A stretch of DNA of 20,704 nucleotides from Epilinea sp044228875 (GTDB lineage: Bacteria > Chloroflexota > Anaerolineae > Epilineales > Epilineaceae): assembly GCA_044228875.1 (NCBI GenBank), contig JBGAUA010000051.1:1-20704 (forward strand). The letters run 5' to 3'. Shown piece by piece: positions 13,176 through 20,704 of this stretch. Below the pieces are notes generated by a model that had not been told where the DNA came from, did not search any database, and worked only from the letters and a program-made list of their open reading frames with translations. The position numbers and the translations under genes were made by a program. The stretch's first letter is position 1. The number at the start of each line of letters is the position of its first letter.

Positions 13176-16100
13176 ATGGCGAAGTTGTCCCCAGCCACGG
13201 TCGCGCAAGCCGCCGACAAGACCGGCCCCGTTGGCCGCGTCGCCCTGCCCATCGAGGAGCGGCGATCCTACGCGCGCATCCGCAACCATCAGCCGGCGCC
13301 CCCCCTGATCACGGTTCAGCTCGAATCGTTCGCGACGTTCAGGGAGGAGGGTCTGGCGCACCTGTTCGCGGAGATCTCGCCGATCGTCAGCTTCAACAAG
13401 AACCTGGAGCTCCACTTCCTGAGCCATCGCTTCGACGCGCCCAAGTACAGCGTCGATGAGTGCCATGAGATGGACATGACCTATGCTGCCCCGCTCTGGG
13501 TGACGGTGCGCCTGGTCAACCGGACCACCGGTGAGATCCAGGAGCAGGAAGTCTTCATGGGCGACTTCCCGATCATGACCGAGAGCGCCACCTTTGTCAT
13601 CAACGGTGCGGAGCGCGTGGTCGTCAGCCAGCTCATCCGGTCGCCCGGGGTCTACTTCAGCGTGCTCGAGGAGCGGACGACGGGGCGCAACATGGCCTTT
13701 GCCAAGCTCATCCCCAACCGCGGCGCCTGGCTGGAGTTTGAGACGTCGAAGCGCGACCTGATCAGCGTCAAGGTCGATCGCAAGCGGAAGTTCCCGGTGA
13801 CCACGCTCCTGCGGGCCATCGGCTACTCCAGCGATGAAGACCTGCGAGCCTTGTTCGTCAACGCGGACACGGATGAGGATCACCCCTATCTTTCCACGAC
13901 CATCGAGAAGGATCCCAGCGGGAACGAGGAGGAGGCCCTCCTCGATCTCTACCGCAAGTTGCGCCCGGGAGATCCGCCGACGCTGGACAACGCCAAGGCT
14001 TACCTCACGGGGCTGCTCTTCAACGATCGCCGCTACGACCTGGGTCGCGTGGGTCGCTACAAGCTGGACCGCAAGCTGCACCTCGCTCCCGGCCTCCCTG
14101 GAGAGAACGACAAGCTGCTCGAAGAGCCGCGGCCCATGACCCTGACCAAGGAGGATCTGGCGCGGGTCGTGGAGCACATGATCCGCATCAACAACAACCA
14201 GGCCCACGAGGATGACATCGACCATCTCGGCAATCGCCGTGTGAAGACGGTCGGAGAGCTCATCCAGAACCAGCTTCGCGTCGGCCTCCTGCGCATGGAG
14301 CGCGTCGTTCGTGAGCGGATGAGCACCCGCGAGCCCGAGCAGATCACCCCGCTGGGATTGATCAACATCCGTCCGGTGGTGGCCGCCACCCGCGAGTTCT
14401 TCGGCGGGTCGCAGCTCAGCCAGTTCATGGAGCAGACCAATCCGCTCGGTGAGCTGACACACAAGCGGCGGCTCTCCGCGCTGGGTCCCGGCGGTCTGCG
14501 GCGCGAGCGAGCGGGCTTCGACGTGCGCGACGTCCATCACTCGCATTATGGGCGCATCTGTCCCATCGAGACACCCGAAGGCCCGAACATCGGCCTGATC
14601 GGCAGTCTGGCCACCTACGCACGGGTCAACGACTACGGCTTCATCGAGACGCCGTACCGCATCGTGCGATCCCGGTTGCCGGGGACGGCGGAGGCCTTGG
14701 CGGGGCGCGTCCCCGCTCAGGACGTGTTGGATGCCAAAGGCAAGGTGGTGGCCCCGGCCGGTGAGCGTCTCGATGCCAAGGCGGCGGCGGCGGTAGCCAA
14801 GCTGGGCCTCGCCGAGGTGCCGGTCGCACCCTTCGTGGGCAGCGCCGTGCAGTTCCTTACCGCTGACCTCGAGGACCATTACGCCATCGCTCAGGCCAAC
14901 AGCCTCATCAACGAGCATGGGGAGTTCTCGGAGGCCCAGGTCACCGTTCGGCGCGAGGAGCGGTTCCAGCTCGTCCGTCCGGAGCGGGTGGATTTCATGG
15001 ACGTCGATCCCAAGCAGATCGTCAGCGTCAGCACCTCGCTCATTCCGTTTCTCGAGCATGACGACGCCAACCGCGCGCTCATGGGCTCCAACATGCTCCG
15101 GCAGGGCGTTCCGCTCCTGGTCCCCGAGGCGCCCATCGTCGGCACGGGCATGGAGTTCCCCGTGGCCATCGACTCCGGACACGTCGTGGTGGCGGATGCT
15201 CCTGGCGAGGTCATCAGCGTCACCGGCGACCGTATCCTGGTTCGCGAGCTTGGCGGCGATATCCATGTCTACAACCTGCGCAAGTTCATGCGCTCCAACA
15301 ACTCGACCACCATCGATCAGCGGCCGGTCGTGAGCAAGGGCGAACTGATCGAGGCGGGACGGGTGCTGGCGGACTCTTCCTCCACCGAGGGGGGCGAACT
15401 GGCCCTCGGTCAGAACTGCCTGGTGGCCTTCCTCTCCTGGGAGGGCGGCAACTACGAGGACGCGATCCTGATCAGCGAGGGCGTGGTCCGGCAGGACAAG
15501 TTCACGTCCATCCACATCGAGAAGCACGAAGTGGAAGCTCGCGATACCAAGCTGGGGCCTGAGGAGATCACGCGCGACATCCCGAACGTCGGTGATGACA
15601 CCCTCCGGGACCTGGACGAGGAAGGCGTGATCCGCATCGGCGCCGAAGTGTCGCCGGGCGACATCCTGGTGGGCAAGATCACCCCGAAGGGCGAGACGGA
15701 CCTGACCCCGGAGGAGAAGCTCCTGCGCGCGATCTTCGGCGAGAAGGCCCGCGAGGTGAAGGACTCCAGCCTGCGCCTCCCGCACGGCGAGCGCGGCAAG
15801 ATCGTCGATATCCGCTCATTCGGCCGAGACGACGTGATCGAGTTGTCCGCCGGTGTGGAGCGAATGGTGCGGGTGAGCGTGGCGCAGCAGCGCAAGGTCA
15901 CCGAGGGCGACAAGATGGCCGGGCGGCACGGCAACAAGGGTGTGATCAGCCAGGTGGTGCCCTTGGAGGACATGCCTTTCATGTCGGACGGCACCACCAT
16001 GGAGTTGGTGCTCAACCCCCTGGGTGTGCCCGGCCGAATGAACATCGGCCAGATCATGGAGACGCACCTCGGCTGGGCCGCGAGCCGACTGGGCTTCAAG

Positions 16101-17117
16101 GTGGCCACGGCTGTCTTCGATGGCGCGTCCGAGGTCGATATCGCGGCGGAGCTGGCGCGAGCCTGGTTGGTCGACTGGGCCTGGCAGGGAGTCACCCGCG
16201 CGGCTTGGGCCTGGGTGGAAGAGGAAGACATCGATACCGAACTCCTGCGAGACGATCAGGAGCTTCGTAGCCTGTATCTGGCGAGTTGGCTCAAGGACGC
16301 AAGCGCCGCTCAGTCGTGGGAGGATGTCACCATCCTGCGGCGGGTGGTGGCCCTGCAGTTCCTCGAGGAGCACAACATGCCCGCTGCGGAGATCCTGGAC
16401 TTCAGTTCCGGTCGCGGTGAAGCCGAGGACCGGCGTGACCGAAGCTCCTTGGCCATCCAGGCCTGCCTCCGCCTCTGGCTGGAGGAGATGCATGCCCGCT
16501 TTGGCGCCGATCTGGTGCCTGCGCCGGACCCGGCTGCCAGCCTGGACGCGCTGATGGCCGCCGGCCGCGACGTCACCCTGCGTTTGGGATGGCCCATGCC
16601 CATCACCGGTAAGACCCGGCTCTACGACGGCAAGTCCGGCGAGGCCTTCGACGAGCCTGTGACAGTAGGCATCATCTACATGATGAAGCTGGCTCACCTG
16701 GTGGAGGACAAGGTCCACGCCCGGTCCACCGGGCCGTACTCCCTCGTTACCCAGCAACCGCTGGGAGGCAAGGCCCAGTTCGGCGGCCAGCGCTTCGGTG
16801 AGATGGAAGTCTGGGCGCTGGAAGCTTACGGTGCGGCGCATACGCTGCAAGAGATGCTGACGATCAAGTCGGACGACGTCACGGGGCGTGTCAAGACCTA
16901 CGAGGCAATCGTCAAGGGCGAGGAGATCCAGGATCCTGGGGCTCCGGAGAGCTTTCGGGTGCTGATCAAGGAGCTGCAGAGCCTCGGGTTGGCAGTGAAC
17001 GTTCTGGACCAGGAAGGCCAGGCCATCAGCCTGGGTCGCGAGATGGAGGAAGAGCGCGGTCCACGTCTGGGCTTGGGTCTGCGCCTGCCGCCGAGCCGCC
17101 GCGGCGCGGCGGAGTGA
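13176..17117 (+). CDS. rpoB: DNA-directed RNA polymerase subunit beta
   Basis: RpoB forms one half of the polymerase active-site cleft. The 1313-residue protein has the conserved RpoB blocks. The N-terminal region opens ERRSYARI and NGAERVVVSQLIRSPGVYF. The rifampicin region is at 408-436, followed by HYGRICPIETPEGPNIGLI. Later come GDKMAGRHGNKGVIS, RMNIGQIMETHLGW and ARSTGPYSLVTQQPLGGKAQ. The end (SDDVTGRVKTYEAIVKGE) is complete. The E. coli-type insertion before the DKMAGRHGNKG motif is absent. Instead, an insertion of about 140 residues lies between FDGASEVDIAAEL (981-993) and GKTRLYDG (1145-1152). The ATG at 13176 has AAGGAG ten bases upstream. Unusually, neither rplL upstream nor rpoC downstream is present; the neighbours are a divergent LapA-like gene and rpsL. 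Confidence 0.97.
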   Translation: MAKLSPATVAQAADKTGPVGRVALPIEERRSYARIRNHQPAPPLITVQLESFATFREEGLAHLFAEISPIVSFNKNLELHFLSHRFDAPKYSVDECHEMDMTYAAPLWVTVRLVNRTTGEIQEQEVFMGDFPIMTESATFVINGAERVVVSQLIRSPGVYFSVLEERTTGRNMAFAKLIPNRGAWLEFETSKRDLISVKVDRKRKFPVTTLLRAIGYSSDEDLRALFVNADTDEDHPYLSTTIEKDPSGNEEEALLDLYRKLRPGDPPTLDNAKAYLTGLLFNDRRYDLGRVGRYKLDRKLHLAPGLPGENDKLLEEPRPMTLTKEDLARVVEHMIRINNNQAHEDDIDHLGNRRVKTVGELIQNQLRVGLLRMERVVRERMSTREPEQITPLGLINIRPVVAATREFFGGSQLSQFMEQTNPLGELTHKRRLSALGPGGLRRERAGFDVRDVHHSHYGRICPIETPEGPNIGLIGSLATYARVNDYGFIETPYRIVRSRLPGTAEALAGRVPAQDVLDAKGKVVAPAGERLDAKAAAAVAKLGLAEVPVAPFVGSAVQFLTADLEDHYAIAQANSLINEHGEFSEAQVTVRREERFQLVRPERVDFMDVDPKQIVSVSTSLIPFLEHDDANRALMGSNMLRQGVPLLVPEAPIVGTGMEFPVAIDSGHVVVADAPGEVISVTGDRILVRELGGDIHVYNLRKFMRSNNSTTIDQRPVVSKGELIEAGRVLADSSSTEGGELALGQNCLVAFLSWEGGNYEDAILISEGVVRQDKFTSIHIEKHEVEARDTKLGPEEITRDIPNVGDDTLRDLDEEGVIRIGAEVSPGDILVGKITPKGETDLTPEEKLLRAIFGEKAREVKDSSLRLPHGERGKIVDIRSFGRDDVIELSAGVERMVRVSVAQQRKVTEGDKMAGRHGNKGVISQVVPLEDMPFMSDGTTMELVLNPLGVPGRMNIGQIMETHLGWAASRLGFKVATAVFDGASEVDIAAELARAWLVDWAWQGVTRAAWAWVEEEDIDTELLRDDQELRSLYLASWLKDASAAQSWEDVTILRRVVALQFLEEHNMPAAEILDFSSGRGEAEDRRDRSSLAIQACLRLWLEEMHARFGADLVPAPDPAASLDALMAAGRDVTLRLGWPMPITGKTRLYDGKSGEAFDEPVTVGIIYMMKLAHLVEDKVHARSTGPYSLVTQQPLGGKAQFGGQRFGEMEVWALEAYGAAHTLQEMLTIKSDDVTGRVKTYEAIVKGEEIQDPGAPESFRVLIKELQSLGLAVNVLDQEGQAISLGREMEEERGPRLGLGLRLPPSRRGAAE
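16155..16595 (+). other. Lineage-specific insertion in RpoB (about residues 994-1140)
   Basis: In most RpoB proteins only about ten residues separate the FDGAxExEI block from GxxxLYDGRTGE. Here 151 residues separate L993 from G1145. The extra segment is acidic and tryptophan-rich (nine Trp including AWLVDWAW, RAAWAWVEEED, YLASWL and LRLWLEEM). It looks helical and stays in frame with unchanged base composition. The end points are approximate, since no alignment was run. The site differs from the large E. coli beta insertion, which lies before the DKMAGRHGNKG motif. Confidence 0.8.
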
Positions 17118-17195
17118 CGAGTTTGACGCGGCCGTCTAGCTGGACGGGGCGGTTCCGGTCCTGAACGGGCGTCGCATCGTCCGTCCGCCGCAAAG

Positions 17196-17224
17196 TTGAC
17201 AGCGCCGCTTGCGCGGCATATACT
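17196..17224 (+). promoter_or_regulatory. Near-consensus promoter for the rpsL-rpsG-fusA operon
   Basis: TTGACA (17196-17201) and TATACT (17219-17224) are separated by exactly 17 bp, the strongest promoter in the window. The spacer holds the small inverted repeat GCCGC-TTGC-GCGGC. Transcription would start near 17231, leaving an 80-nt leader. A 6-bp stem (17252-17257 with 17262-17267) and a stem presenting the rpsL ribosome binding site (17289-17293 with 17306-17310) lie in that leader. Between the rpoB stop and this promoter there is only a short hairpin (17132-17136 with 17143-17147) without a T-run. Confidence 0.8.
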
Positions 17225-17311
17225 CACACCTCATGCTTTTGCACTGAAGGGCGTGTCTTTGGACGCGTCAGCCGGGCAGAGTTCGAGAATGACCATTCGG
17301 GAGCAGTCATC

Positions 17312-17770
17312 GTGCCCACCATCAATCAACTGGTTCGCAAGGGGCGCAGGTCGCCTTCCAAGAAGAGCAAGGCTCCGGCGCTGCTTTTCGGCTTCAACGC
17401 ATCCCAGCGGCGTATGACCCGCATTGACAAGGGCGCGCCGCAGAAGCGCGGCGTGTGCACGAAGGTCGCCACGATGACCCCCAAGAAGCCGAATTCGGCG
17501 CTGCGCAAGTTCGCTCGCGTGCGCCTTTCGAATGGCATGGAGGTCACGGCCTACATTCCTGGGGAGGGTCACAACCTCCAGGAGCATTCCACGGTGCTCA
17601 TCCGTGGCGGGCGCGTGAAGGACCTTCCAGGGGTCCGCTACCACATCGTGCGTGGCGCGCTGGACTCCAATGGGGTCGGGGCGCGGCGCCGCAGTCGCTC
17701 CCTCTACGGAGCCAAGCGGCCGAAGCCGGGCCAGGCGGCGCCTGTCAAGGGCAAGGGTGGTCGTCGCTAG
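17312..17770 (+). CDS. rpsL: 30S ribosomal protein S12
   Basis: S12 sits at the decoding centre of the small subunit. The 152-residue protein has MPTINQLVRKGRR at its start, TPKKPNSALRK (56-66, the streptomycin-related lysine loop, wild-type), VTAYIPGEGHNLQEHS and GGRVKDLPGVRYH, with the aspartate that is often methylthiolated. It is longer than the usual 124 residues. About 15 residues are inserted between PAL (22-24) and PQKRGVC (43-49), reading LFGFNASQRRMTRIDKGA. There is also a basic tail of about 13 residues after GAKRPK. I recall similar insertions in Chloroflexota S12. The start is GTG (17312) with GGGAG eight bases upstream. It is the first gene behind the strong promoter. Confidence 0.95.
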   Translation: MPTINQLVRKGRRSPSKKSKAPALLFGFNASQRRMTRIDKGAPQKRGVCTKVATMTPKKPNSALRKFARVRLSNGMEVTAYIPGEGHNLQEHSTVLIRGGRVKDLPGVRYHIVRGALDSNGVGARRRSRSLYGAKRPKPGQAAPVKGKGGRR

Positions 17771-18057
17771 GCGGTCCTTTCGGTCGGGTCCCGCTCGCCG
17801 CGATGAGCGGGGATGAACACAGCATCATACGCAACCAGCTGCACCAGGTGGGGAACCCATACCAGTGCGGTCCCCTCAAAGGGGACGCTCTCGATGAGAG
17901 GGCGGCGTAGCAAAGGCAATCGATCCCGAGGCCTTGTTGCGCTCGCGGTGGACGCCTGCAAGGTGCACCAAGAGCCGGGTCTCGGGATCGGTTTCTGTCA
18001 ACAGCCCAAACGCAGCGAAAGCTCCGATCGGGGCGACGGCAACACGGAGGTTAGGAC
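17771..18057 (+). promoter_or_regulatory. Structured rpsL-rpsG spacer, candidate S7-responsive regulatory RNA
   Basis: The 287-bp spacer is long for rpsL-rpsG and holds several paired elements. Stem A is CCCGCTC with GAGCGGG around an 8-nt loop (about 17784-17808). Stem B is 17870-17876 with 17880-17886 (7 bp, loop of three). Stem C is 17888-17892 with 17896-17900 (5 bp). Stem D is a perfect 10-bp pairing of 17921-17930 (CGATCCCGAG) with 17981-17990 across 50 nt. The right arm of stem D overlaps GATCGG (17986-17991), which can instead pair with CCGATC (18024-18029), so the two pairings exclude each other. The rpsG ribosome binding site (18046-18050) follows directly. In E. coli, S7 represses its own translation by binding the rpsL-rpsG spacer; an analogous role here is inferred. 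Confidence 0.5.
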
Positions 18058-18528
18058 ATGCCGCGCAGGAATCGTCCGCCGCGACGCGAAGTCGTGCCGG
18101 ACTCCATCCATCACAATCGAACCGCCGGGGCGTTCATCAACAAGTTGATGACCCGTGGCAAGAAATCCACTGCTGAGCGGGTCTTCTATGATTGCCTCGA
18201 CCTGGTCGAGAAGCGAGCCAAGAAGCCCGGCATCGAGGTCTTCGAACAGGCGATCAAGAACGCCATGCCCATGGTGGAGGTCAAGCCCCGCCGTGTTGGT
18301 GGCAGCACCTATCAGGTGCCCATGGAGATCAGGTCGGAGCGTCGACAGGCGCTGGCATTCCGCTGGATTCTCGGCTCGGCGCGTGGTCGCGGCGGCCGTC
18401 CGATGGCGGAGCGCCTGGCCGGTGAGCTGATGGATGCCGCCAACAACACCGGAGCCACCATCCGCCGCAAGGAAGAGACCCATCGCATGGCGGATGCCAA
18501 CAAGGCCTTCGCGCATTACCGCTGGTAG
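18058..18528 (+). CDS. rpsG: 30S ribosomal protein S7
   Basis: S7 nucleates assembly of the 16S rRNA 3' domain (the head of the small subunit). The 156-residue length is normal. It starts MPRRNRPPRREVVPDSIHHN and carries the conserved VAKFINKLMxRGKKSTAE-type motif (here AFINKLMTRGKKSTAERVFY, about 24-43). The central KPRRVGGSTYQVPMEI and the C-terminal HRMADANKAFAHYRW are also typical. The ATG at 18058 has GGAGG seven bases upstream. It is preceded by the structured spacer, where S7 autoregulation would be expected, and followed 48 bp later by fusA. In the family S7 contacts S11 and the E-site. Confidence 0.96.
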   Translation: MPRRNRPPRREVVPDSIHHNRTAGAFINKLMTRGKKSTAERVFYDCLDLVEKRAKKPGIEVFEQAIKNAMPMVEVKPRRVGGSTYQVPMEIRSERRQALAFRWILGSARGRGGRPMAERLAGELMDAANNTGATIRRKEETHRMADANKAFAHYRW

Positions 18529-18576
18529 TCCGGCGGCGATCCAGATCGTTGAACCCACTAGCGTAACGGTGACATC

Positions 18577-20658
18577 ATGAGTTCCCAGAACCAGCTGAGC
18601 ATGACCCGCAACATCGGTATCATCGCGCATATCGATGCCGGGAAGACCACAACCACCGAGCGCATCCTGTACTACACCGGCCGCACGTACAAGATCGGCG
18701 AGGTCCATGAGGGCACGGCCACCATGGACTGGATGGACCAGGAGCGCGAGCGCGGCATCACCATCACCGCTGCCGCGACCAGCGCTGAGTGGCGCGACCA
18801 CAAGTTCAACATCATCGACACCCCGGGGCATATCGACTTCACCGTCGAGGTGCAGCGCAGCCTGCGGGTGCTGGATGGCGGCGTGGTGGTCTTCGATGCC
18901 GTCGCCGGTGTCGAGCCCCAGTCCGAGACGGTCTGGCGCCAGGCGGACATCTACGGCGTACCGCGGATCTGTCTGGTCAACAAGATGGATCGTGTCGGCG
19001 CCGACATGGACCGCACGGTGCAGATGATCATCGATCGCCTGGGGGCCAATCCGGTACCGATCCAACTGCCTATCGGTGTCGAGGATCGCTTTCGCGGGGT
19101 GATCGACCTCGTGGAGATGAAGGCGCTGATCTGGAACAAGGATGATCTGGGTTCGGTCGCGGACGTCGAGGAGATCCCGGCGGATCTACTGGACGCGGCC
19201 CAGGCGGCGCGCGACTTCATGATCGAGAAGGTGGCAGAACACGACGACGGGCTCATGGAGAAGTTCCTGGACGGCGAGCCCATCGGTGTCGACGAGTTCA
19301 AGGTGGCCCTGCGCAAGGCCACCCTGTCCGGTGGCGTCGTGCCCGTGCTCTGCGGCACCGCCCTGCGCAACAAGGGCGTCCAGCCGCTGCTTGACGCAGT
19401 CGTGGACTACCTGCCGAGCCCGCTGGATGTGCCGCCGGTCAAGGCCATGCATCCGGTGACCGAAGAGGTCATGGAGCGCCGCCCTGACATCAGCGAGCCC
19501 TTCACGGCCCTGGTCTTCAAGATCATGACCGATCCCTTCGTCGGCCGGCTGGCCTTCATCCGGGTGTATTCCGGTCAGGCCTCGACCGGCGACAAGATCC
19601 AGAACACCTCCAATGGCAGGACTGAGCGCCTGGGCCGTCTGGTGAAGATGCATGCCGATTCGCGCGAGGACATCCAGTCCATCTCCGCCGGCGACATCGC
19701 GGCGATCATCGGCCCCAAGAACATGGTCACAGGCGAAACGCTCTCGGATCCGGACAAGCCGGCGATCCTCGAGGCGATTTCCTTCCCGGAGCCGGTGATC
19801 AACGTGGCCATCGAACCCAAGACGAAGGCGGATCAGGACAAGATGTCCAACGCCCTCGCCCGCCTGGCCGACGAGGATCCGACCTTCCGCATCCGCGTAG
19901 ACAGCGAGACCGGGCAGACCCTGATCTACGGCATGGGTGAGTTGCACCTTGAGGTATTGGTCGAGCGCCTGCGACGCGAGTTCAAGGTCGGGGCCAGTGT
20001 CGGCCGCCCGCAGGTGGCCTACCGCGAGACCATCACCCAACCGGCGCTCAACGTTGTCGGCCGCTGGGTGAAGCAGACCGGTGGCCGCGGCCAGTTCGGA
20101 CACGTGGTCATCGACCTGGAGCCCAACGAGCCGGGCAAGGGCGTCACCTTCGAGGACGCCGTCAAGGGCGGTACCATTCCCCGCGAGTACATCCGTCCCA
20201 GCGAGGAAGGCGCCCGCGAAGCGCTCAACAGCGGACTGATCTCCGGCTTCCCGGTGGTCGATGTCCACATCCGCTTGAAGGACGGCAGCTACCACGAGGT
20301 CGACTCCTCCGAAGGCGCGTTCAAGGCCGCTGCCTCATTGGCCATCAAGGAAGCGCTGCACAAGGGCAAGAGCGTGCTGCTGGAGCCGGTGATGAAGGTC
20401 GAGGTGGTCGTGCCCGAGGAGTACATGGGCGACGTCATCGGCAACCTCAACGCGCGCCGGGGCCAGGTGCAGGCGATGGAGACCCGGGCGAGCGGCACCT
20501 CCAGCGTGGGCGCGATGGTGCCGCTGGGGGAGATGTTCGGCTACGCCTCGCAGCTTCGCTCCATCACCCAGGGGCGAGGCACCTTCACCATGGAATTCAG
20601 CCAGTACGAGCCGGTTCCGGCCAAGATTCGCGAAGCGATCGCGACCGCGCGGTCCTGA
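18577..20658 (+). CDS. fusA: Elongation factor G
   Basis: EF-G drives translocation of tRNA and mRNA on the ribosome using GTP. The 693-residue protein is full length. Domain I shows the P-loop AHIDAGKTTTTE (17-28), switch I region RGITITAAAT (about 60-69), DTPGHIDFTVEV (about 83-94) and the NKMD guanine motif (about 135-140). Domains III-V end with MELGEMFGYASQLRSITQGRGTFTMEF-type sequence (here VPLGEMFGYASQLRS and QGRGTFTMEFSQYEPVP), typical of translocational EF-G. The ATG at 18577 is preceded by GGTGA, an acceptable ribosome binding site, with tight spacing. It completes the str operon. The 46 bp after it to the window end contain only a small stem (20671-20675 with 20681-20685) and no further gene; tuf would be the usual next gene but is not visible. 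Confidence 0.97.
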   Translation: MSSQNQLSMTRNIGIIAHIDAGKTTTTERILYYTGRTYKIGEVHEGTATMDWMDQERERGITITAAATSAEWRDHKFNIIDTPGHIDFTVEVQRSLRVLDGGVVVFDAVAGVEPQSETVWRQADIYGVPRICLVNKMDRVGADMDRTVQMIIDRLGANPVPIQLPIGVEDRFRGVIDLVEMKALIWNKDDLGSVADVEEIPADLLDAAQAARDFMIEKVAEHDDGLMEKFLDGEPIGVDEFKVALRKATLSGGVVPVLCGTALRNKGVQPLLDAVVDYLPSPLDVPPVKAMHPVTEEVMERRPDISEPFTALVFKIMTDPFVGRLAFIRVYSGQASTGDKIQNTSNGRTERLGRLVKMHADSREDIQSISAGDIAAIIGPKNMVTGETLSDPDKPAILEAISFPEPVINVAIEPKTKADQDKMSNALARLADEDPTFRIRVDSETGQTLIYGMGELHLEVLVERLRREFKVGASVGRPQVAYRETITQPALNVVGRWVKQTGGRGQFGHVVIDLEPNEPGKGVTFEDAVKGGTIPREYIRPSEEGAREALNSGLISGFPVVDVHIRLKDGSYHEVDSSEGAFKAAASLAIKEALHKGKSVLLEPVMKVEVVVPEEYMGDVIGNLNARRGQVQAMETRASGTSSVGAMVPLGEMFGYASQLRSITQGRGTFTMEFSQYEPVPAKIREAIATARS

Positions 20659-20704
20659 TCCACCAAAGACGCTCAACACCTGAGCTTGCACGCTTCACGC
20701 TAAC

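Noticed and set aside
13152..15785. Very long minus-strand open frame (877 codons) opposite rpoB
   Set aside because: It mirrors the codon structure of rpoB, has no recognisable motifs and no ribosome binding site. Long antisense frames are expected in GC-rich genes.
17813..18148. Plus-strand open frame of 111 codons in the rpsL-rpsG spacer
   Set aside because: It overlaps the first 90 bases of rpsG in another frame, has no ribosome binding site, and the spacer is better explained by RNA structure.
20643..20654. Perfect 12-bp palindrome GACCGCGCGGTC at the end of fusA
   Set aside because: It lies in the last codons of a conserved gene in GC-rich DNA, and a single copy is likely by chance.
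20671..20685. GCTCA-TGAGC stem after fusA
   Set aside because: Only 5 bp without a T-run, and the window ends before the context can be judged.

Overview
The window is GC-rich (roughly two thirds G+C), tightly packed and almost entirely housekeeping. Gene order and protein details suggest a member of the Chloroflexota. The clues are a short insertion in ribosomal protein S12, a coiled-coil gene between coaD and the DUF177-rpmF pair, a fabD-fabG-nusB series, and RpoB sequence style. This placement is an inference from remembered family features, not a search. I see no tRNA, rRNA, CRISPR array, insertion sequence or phage gene.

Layout. Positions 1-5040, minus strand: a gene train read right to left. 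It holds a DUF218/SanA-like membrane protein, coaD, a DivIVA-like coiled-coil protein, DUF177, rpmF, fabD, fabG, a 260-bp structured gap, and nusB, which runs off the left edge. A good sigma-70-type promoter overlaps the end of coaD and should drive everything from the coiled-coil gene onward. The train joins CoA synthesis, fatty-acid synthesis, a ribosomal protein and rRNA antitermination. Positions 5041-8133, plus strand: htpG (bacterial Hsp90) and galE (UDP-glucose 4-epimerase). Positions 8204-11719, minus strand: aroF (DAHP synthase, own promoter), preceded by a compact three-gene operon of a DUF11-like envelope protein, an OsmC-family protein and a META-domain lipoprotein. Positions 11852-12388, plus: a GNAT acetyltransferase. 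Positions 12439-12882, minus: a small LapA-like membrane protein. Positions 13176-20658, plus: rpoB, rpsL, rpsG and fusA.

The main oddities are five. (1) rpoB is followed directly by the str genes with no rpoC and is preceded by a divergent unrelated gene, so the classic rplJL-rpoBC-rpsLG-fusA cluster is broken on both sides. (2) RpoB carries a tryptophan-rich insertion of about 140 residues at a conserved site. (3) The fabG-nusB gap contains a 25-bp imperfect inverted repeat with nested and competing pairings, and a cysteine-rich 44-codon reading frame. (4) The rpsL-rpsG spacer is 287 bp, with several stem-loops and mutually exclusive pairings, where an S7-type autoregulatory site would be expected. 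(5) Two genes have -10 elements so close to the start codon that leaderless mRNAs are likely.

I found no clear new defence, mobile or biosynthetic system. The structured fabG-nusB gap and the RpoB insertion are the best candidates for something undescribed.
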